Positions 44,848-49,436 of a DNA stretch of 49,436 nucleotides are shown here, piece by piece. Source of the stretch: Streptomyces brasiliensis (GTDB taxonomy: Bacteria; Actinomycetota; Actinomycetes; Streptomycetales; Streptomycetaceae). Both the position numbers and the translations under genes were made by a program. Positions within the stretch are counted from its first letter, which is position 1; the number at the start of each line of letters is the position of its first letter. The stretch lies in the NCBI RefSeq assembly GCF_014647875.1, contig NZ_BMQA01000048.1:1-49436 (forward strand), read 5' to 3'. The notes under the pieces are model-generated. The model saw nothing but the letters and a program-made list of their open reading frames with translations. It had not been told where the DNA came from and did no database searches.

Positions 44848-44868
44848 GTTCCCGACCGGAAGCAGGAC

Positions 44869-45732
44869 ATGCCCGCCACCCCCGCGCCCCTCCTCACCGC
44901 CTCCGGCCCCGTCCCGGCCGCCGCCGACATCAGGCTCGTCGTCACCGACATGGACGGCACCCTCCTCGACGACGCCAAGCGCATCCCGGCGGGCCTGTGG
45001 CCGATGCTGGCCGAACTGCGCCGCCGCGGCGTCCTGTTCAGCCCGGCCAGCGGCCGCCAGTACGCCACGCTGGCCCGGCAGTTCGCAGACGTCGCCGAGG
45101 GCATGGCGTTCATCGCTGAGAACGGCACGTATGTGGTGCGCGACGGGGTGGAGCTCAGCTCGGATCCGCTGGACCAGGCCGTCGCCGCGGACATCGCCCG
45201 GACCGTACGGCGGCTCGTCGCCGGCGGCACCGACGTGGGCGCCGTCGTCTGCGGCAAGCGGTCCGCCTACGTCGAGCGGACCGACGAGGCGTTCCTGGCC
45301 GAGGTGCGCCGGTACTACGTCGAGCACCTGATCGTCGACGACGTCACGGCCGTCGACGACGACGTGATCAAGGTGGCCCTGTTCGACTTCGGCCCGGCGG
45401 AGCGGACCACCGCGCCCGCCCTCGCGGACTTCGCCGCCACGCATCAGGTCGTCGTCTCCGGTGAGCACTGGGTCGACGTCATGAACCGCACCGCCAACAA
45501 GGGTGCCGCCCTGCGCGGACTCCAGCGCGAACTCGGCATCACGCCCGCGCAGACCATGGTGTTCGGCGACTACCTCAACGACCTGGAGATGCTGGACGCC
45601 GCCGACTGGTCCTTCGCCATGTCCAACGCCCACCCCGAGGTCGTCCGCCGGGCCCGCCACCTGGCCCCGTCCAACAATGACAACGGAGTGCTCCGCACGA
45701 TCGGGCGGCTGCTCGGGATTCCCGTGCACTGA
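44869..45732 (+). CDS. HAD-superfamily phosphatase, Cof type
   Basis: The 287-residue protein begins its domain with LVVTDMDGTLLDDAKRIP (HAD motif I, DxDGT), SPASGRQYATL (motif II) and a C-terminal MVFGDYLNDLEMLDAADWSFAMSNAHP (motif IV GDxxND) with a lysine at NKGAAL. The large cap between motifs II and III places it in the Cof/YbiV group of sugar phosphate phosphatases. The ATG at 44869 follows AGCAGGA; upstream frames are non-coding. It converges with the next hydrolase with a 10-bp gap. Confidence 0.9.
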   Translation: MPATPAPLLTASGPVPAAADIRLVVTDMDGTLLDDAKRIPAGLWPMLAELRRRGVLFSPASGRQYATLARQFADVAEGMAFIAENGTYVVRDGVELSSDPLDQAVAADIARTVRRLVAGGTDVGAVVCGKRSAYVERTDEAFLAEVRRYYVEHLIVDDVTAVDDDVIKVALFDFGPAERTTAPALADFAATHQVVVSGEHWVDVMNRTANKGAALRGLQRELGITPAQTMVFGDYLNDLEMLDAADWSFAMSNAHPEVVRRARHLAPSNNDNGVLRTIGRLLGIPVH

Positions 45733-45742
45733 GCGGGCGGGC

Positions 45743-46552
45743 TCAGCCGGTCAGTGCCGTGTCCAGGAACGCCGTCAGGTCCGCGAAGACCTCCTCCTTG
45801 TTCGTCTCGTGGAACACCTCGTGTCGCGCCCCTGCGTAGATCCGCTCCGTCGCCCGTCCGCTGCCGAGCCGTTCCACGCCGGGGCGGCTGCCGGGCAGCG
45901 GGACGAGCCGGTCGTCGCCGCCGTGCAGCCACAGCAGCGGGAGTGAGCCGACGTCACCCGCCCGCTCGACGGTGTCCAGGGTGCGGACGAACGCCTCCAG
46001 GGTCGGCCGCTTCATCGGGCCGTGCCACACCAGCGGGTCGGCCGCGTAGGCGGCGCCCACGGCCGGGTCACGCGACAGCGCGCGCGGACTGATCGGGGTG
46101 TCCGGGATCTCGTCGAGCGCGAGCAGCCTGCCGGGCAGCTCCCATGTGCCGATCACCGGGCCGGACAGGACGAGCGCGGTGAGCCGGGCACCGTACCGCT
46201 GCGCGTACCGGGCCGCGATCAGGCCGCCCATGGAGTGGCCGACCAGGACCACCGGCAGCCCGGGATGCGCGGCACGCGCCGGCGCCGCCACGGCGTGCAG
46301 ATCGGTGACCACGTCCTCGAAGTCCTCGATCACGACACGCTCACCTGCCGACTTCCCGTGCCCGATGTGGTCGGGCCCGAAGACGGCGGCGCCGTGCCCG
46401 GCGAGTGCGGCGGCGAGGCCCGCGTAGCGGCCCATGTGCTCGCCGTATCCGTGCGCCACGAGGGCCACGTACCGGGGCCGGGGGTGTGGCCACTCATACG
46501 CGACGACCGTGCCCCGGGTGCCGGTGAGATCGTGCTCGCGGACGTGGTCCAT
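45743..46552 (-). CDS. alpha/beta hydrolase, monoacylglycerol-lipase-like
   Basis: The 269-residue serine hydrolase has HGYGEHMGRYAGLAAALAGH, the nucleophile elbow GHSMGG, WLHGGDDRLVP with the acid residue, and ARHEVFHE with the histidine. This arrangement, including GYGEH, matches lysophospholipase/monoglyceride lipases. It is transcribed divergently from the thiolase gene, with a shared regulatory region of 148 bp, which points to a shared role in fatty-acid or lipid breakdown (inference). Confidence 0.9.
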   Translation of the reverse strand: MDHVREHDLTGTRGTVVAYEWPHPRPRYVALVAHGYGEHMGRYAGLAAALAGHGAAVFGPDHIGHGKSAGERVVIEDFEDVVTDLHAVAAPARAAHPGLPVVLVGHSMGGLIAARYAQRYGARLTALVLSGPVIGTWELPGRLLALDEIPDTPISPRALSRDPAVGAAYAADPLVWHGPMKRPTLEAFVRTLDTVERAGDVGSLPLLWLHGGDDRLVPLPGSRPGVERLGSGRATERIYAGARHEVFHETNKEEVFADLTAFLDTALTG

Positions 46553-46609
46553 CTCTCCTCCAGCGGCTCGGTGAAGGTCCGGTGGATCTTCCCAGGAGAC
46601 GGGTCGGAG

Positions 46610-46645
46610 GTCTATAGTCCAAAACTAGCACTGCTAATTAACGTG
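46610..46645. promoter_or_regulatory. AT-rich promoter with a TAGCA palindrome
   Basis: Between the lipase and thiolase genes lies an AT-rich patch containing CTATAGT (46611-46617), a possible -10 element, and the palindrome TAGCA-C-TGCTA (46626-46636) within AACTAGCACTGCTAATT. The symmetry suggests a TetR-type repressor binding site. No TetR gene is adjacent in the window. Confidence 0.5.
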
Positions 46646-46700
46646 GGTGGTGCCTCTCGGTTCCGGATGATCCGCAACGTCGTAGGTCAGGAGTCCTGTC

Positions 46701-47888
<1,188 letters not shown>

Positions 47889-48031
47889 GCACTGTCCCGC
47901 CGATTCCCGTCTCCCTCGTTCCGGGTGTACTTGGATGGATTTGACGGGAATTGCCGGACGGGTCCCCAGGGGCCACCAGACGAGATGCTCCTTACGTGCG
48001 CCGGATGCGTGGGCATAGCATCGGTCTCCGC

Positions 48032-48805
48032 ATGAACACGATGACGCTCTGGCACATCACCAGCTGGGAGTTCGCCGCGCTCGCCTTCGCGGCGCTCCTC
48101 GTCGGCTTCTCCAAGACCGCGGTCAGTGGGGCCAACACGGTCAGCCTGGCCGTCTTCGCAGCCGTCCTGCCCGCCCGCGCCTCCACCGGAGTCCTGCTCC
48201 CGGTGCTCATAGCCGGTGACGTGCTCGCCGTCGCCACCTACCGGCGGCACGCCCACTGGCCCACCCTGTGGCGGCTGTTCCCGGCGGTGGCGGCCGGCGT
48301 GGTGGTCGGCACGCTGTTCCTGGTCTGGGCCGACGACGCGGTCGTACGGACCTCGATCGGCGCGATCCTGCTGCTGATGGCCGGAGTCACCCTGTGGCGC
48401 AGACGCACCGCGAACACCGAGGACGAACCGGACTCGGTCGCCACCCGGTCGGGCCGGGTCAAGGCCCGCTCGTACGGCGTCCTCGGCGGCTTCACTACCA
48501 TGGTCGCCAACGCGGGCGGCCCCGTCATGTCGATGTACCTGCTGTCGGCGGGCTTCCGGAAGCTGGGCTTCCTGGGGACGTCCGCGTTCTTCTTCCTGAT
48601 CGTGAACGTGTCCAAGGTGCCCTTCAGTGCGGGCCTCGGCCTCATCGACGGCCGCTCGCTGGTGCTGGACGCCGCGCTCGCCGTCTTCGTCGTACCCGGC
48701 GCGTTCATCGGGAAATGGGCTGTGAACAGGATCAACCAGCGGTTGTTCGAGCAACTGGTGATCGCGGCCACGATCGTGGGCGGCGTCCAACTGCTCCTGC
48801 GCTAA
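48032..48805 (+). CDS. TauE/SafE-family permease
   Basis: The 257-residue membrane protein has about eight hydrophobic helices and the TauE/SafE pattern LLVGFSKTAVSGANTVSLAV at the N-terminus and GGFTTMVANAGGPVMSMYLL in the second half. Such proteins move sulfite, sulfonates or other organic anions. The ATG at 48032 has only a weak ribosome-binding site. Its stop is TAA (48803-48805), formed by the TA of an ancestral CTAG plus the first A of the inserted element; the original stop was probably TAG. Confidence 0.85.
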   Translation: MNTMTLWHITSWEFAALAFAALLVGFSKTAVSGANTVSLAVFAAVLPARASTGVLLPVLIAGDVLAVATYRRHAHWPTLWRLFPAVAAGVVVGTLFLVWADDAVVRTSIGAILLLMAGVTLWRRRTANTEDEPDSVATRSGRVKARSYGVLGGFTTMVANAGGPVMSMYLLSAGFRKLGFLGTSAFFFLIVNVSKVPFSAGLGLIDGRSLVLDAALAVFVVPGAFIGKWAVNRINQRLFEQLVIAATIVGGVQLLLR

Positions 48806-49115
48806 GAGTCATCACGTGATGCTGTGATGTCCGTCCGGTGTCTGTACGGAGCGGGCGCGCCTGGGTGGTGTGTGGTCCGTGCGGCCGGCTGTTCCGACGT
48901 GGGCCTTGTGCCGCTCGTTCGCGGGTGGGGTCTCATTCGGGGTTTGTCCGGTACCGGTCGGTGTGTTTTGTCGGGCAGAGGCCCGCGGCGGCCGGAAGAT
49001 TCCGGCCTGTGGGCTGCCGCGTGGGTGCGGCCCCGTGCGGGGCGGGCACCCCGCTGCGGTTGACTCGGCAGGGCCTTTTGCAGCCCTGGATTGAAGAGGA
49101 TTTGCGTGTGGCGCG
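48801..49115. repeat. direct repeat, copy B
   Basis: This copy matches 29944-30257 with scattered mismatches and small indels over about 315 bp, in the same orientation, 18.9 kb away. It keeps the left element end but stops being similar inside the tnpB coding part after GTGGCGCG. Confidence 0.9.
48806..49115 (-). ncRNA. candidate omega-RNA, copy B (solo)
   Basis: The same structured region as copy A but with almost no tnpB coding sequence. The hairpin at 48990-49007 is GGCCGGAA/TTCCGGCC, where copy A has GGCCGGGG/TCCCGGCC, so one pair changed from G-C to A-T and another from G-T to A-T while pairing is kept. The element end with CATCACGTGATG is retained. The adjacent guide-position DNA on the minus strand is the 3' end of the TauE gene. 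Confidence 0.45.
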
Positions 49116-49117
49116 GG

Positions 49118-49216
49118 TCGTCCATCGTCCGCCAGTGCCGACGCCGCGGCAACGCGATCAACCACGCCGTCGCGGGTGTCGCGGCACTTCACAACCTCAA
49201 GCTCGACATCCGGTAA
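49118..49216 (+). pseudogene. transposase C-terminal remnant
   Basis: A 32-residue frame with no start ends in NAINHAVAGVAALHNLKLDI and a TAA stop. The AVAALHNL-type ending resembles the C-termini of DDE transposases, but the piece is too short for a family call. It ends 37 bp before the right terminal repeat of element B. Confidence 0.45.
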
Positions 49217-49274
49217 ACGGAGCAATCACCGCGGCAAGACGCGTCTCCGCCTGCATTACGTGATGGCTCTTAGC

Positions 49275-49436
49275 TTAGAACTCCTGACAGTGTGCGAGGT
49301 TCTTCAGTCGGCGCCGGCAGATGATGCTGCAGGCCAGGCTGAGGAAGGCTTCGTGGATGTCGTCGCGGATCTCCCAGCGGATGCGCAGGCGGCGGAACCG
49401 GTGCGGGAGCGCGAGACTCTGCTCTACCACCCAGCG
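49275..49436 (-). CDS. IS5-family transposase, C-terminal part (continues outside window)
   Basis: The last 53 codons of a minus-strand transposase are present: RWVVEQSLALPHRFRRLRIR, WEIRDDIHEAFLSLACSIIC, RRRLKNL and a TAA stop. RWVVE holds the final acidic residue of the DDE triad, and the sequence matches the IS5/IS427-type family. The 5' part lies beyond the window. The stop is directly next to element B, so the two insertions abut or are nested. Confidence 0.8.
   Translation of the reverse strand, partial: RWVVEQSLALPHRFRRLRIRWEIRDDIHEAFLSLACSIICRRRLKNLAHCQEF

Larger units (their letters stand above)
48805..49270. mobile_element. non-autonomous element B with 17-bp terminal repeats
   Basis: The element has inverted ends AGAGTCATCACGTGATG (48805-48821) and CATTACGTGATGGCTCT (49254-49270), 15 of 17 matching, with TA on both outer sides. 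Removing it restores CTGCGCTAGCTTAG. Its left two thirds equal copy B of the omega-RNA-like repeat, and its right part holds the end of a plus-strand transposase-like frame (49118-49216). No complete protein is encoded, so it would need help from another element. Confidence 0.6.

Overview
The window is a GC-rich chromosomal segment from a streptomycete. The evidence is frequent GTG/TTG starts, ATGA stop/start overlaps, a hopanoid-type isoprenoid cluster, a complete conservon (CvnA-D signalling set), a c-di-AMP riboswitch in front of a cell-wall hydrolase, and one rare TTA leucine codon. Much of the gene order resembles what I remember downstream of the hopanoid cluster of Streptomyces coelicolor; I could not check this. 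All calls come from reading the sequence and its translations; no database search was run.

Layout. 1-4865: the end of a hopanoid supply operon: ispG (5' end outside the window), dxs, a class III aminotransferase (HpnO-like), an XRE-cupin regulator behind two tandem 15-bp palindromes, and a 40-aa membrane protein. 4872-10349: a tyrosine phosphatase, a GH36 alpha-galactosidase, a ydaO-type riboswitch with a LysM/M23 cell-wall hydrolase, and an SGNH hydrolase. 10435-13652: a decayed patch (frameshifted TetR gene, SnoaL-like gene, glutamate-dehydrogenase-family remnant) and a metallo-beta-lactamase-fold hydrolase. 14228-18536: conservon cvnA-B-C-D plus a GAF protein. 18716-22549: tdh-kbl threonine degradation, a LysR regulator, and an XRE-cupin regulator with an operator over its own start. 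22546-26636: GNAT, YjbR, MFS and a split transketolase pair. 26791-28868: tRNA-Pro(GGG) and an ABC exporter carrying a TTA codon.

28986-39613 is the most notable block. It holds a LysR gene, then (reading right to left) a coxM-S-L operon for a form I aerobic CO dehydrogenase (active-site loop AYACSFR), followed by maturation and docking genes: an XdhC-YHS fusion, a MoxR ATPase, a tail-anchored CoxG and a CoxE-type VWA protein. A divergent xdhC gene shares a 256-bp control region whose core is a 77-bp nested dyad rich in TTAA. 39620-47888 holds a DyP peroxidase, a DUF4916 protein, a FluG-like pair (amidohydrolase plus glutamine-synthetase-like enzyme), a SAM methyltransferase, a HAD phosphatase, a lipase-like hydrolase and a thiolase. 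The window ends with a TauE/SafE permease and insertion-sequence debris.

The least expected signal is a pair of about 314-bp direct repeats (29944-30257 and 48801-49115). Copy A is the 3' end of a TnpB-type gene plus its downstream region. Copy B keeps the downstream region with almost no tnpB. The two copies differ in a hairpin by a compensatory base-pair change, which suggests a structured RNA of the omega-RNA type. Both elements sit exactly in a TA step of a reconstructed CTAG that was a stop codon, and they turn TAG stops into TAA without damaging the neighbouring proteins.
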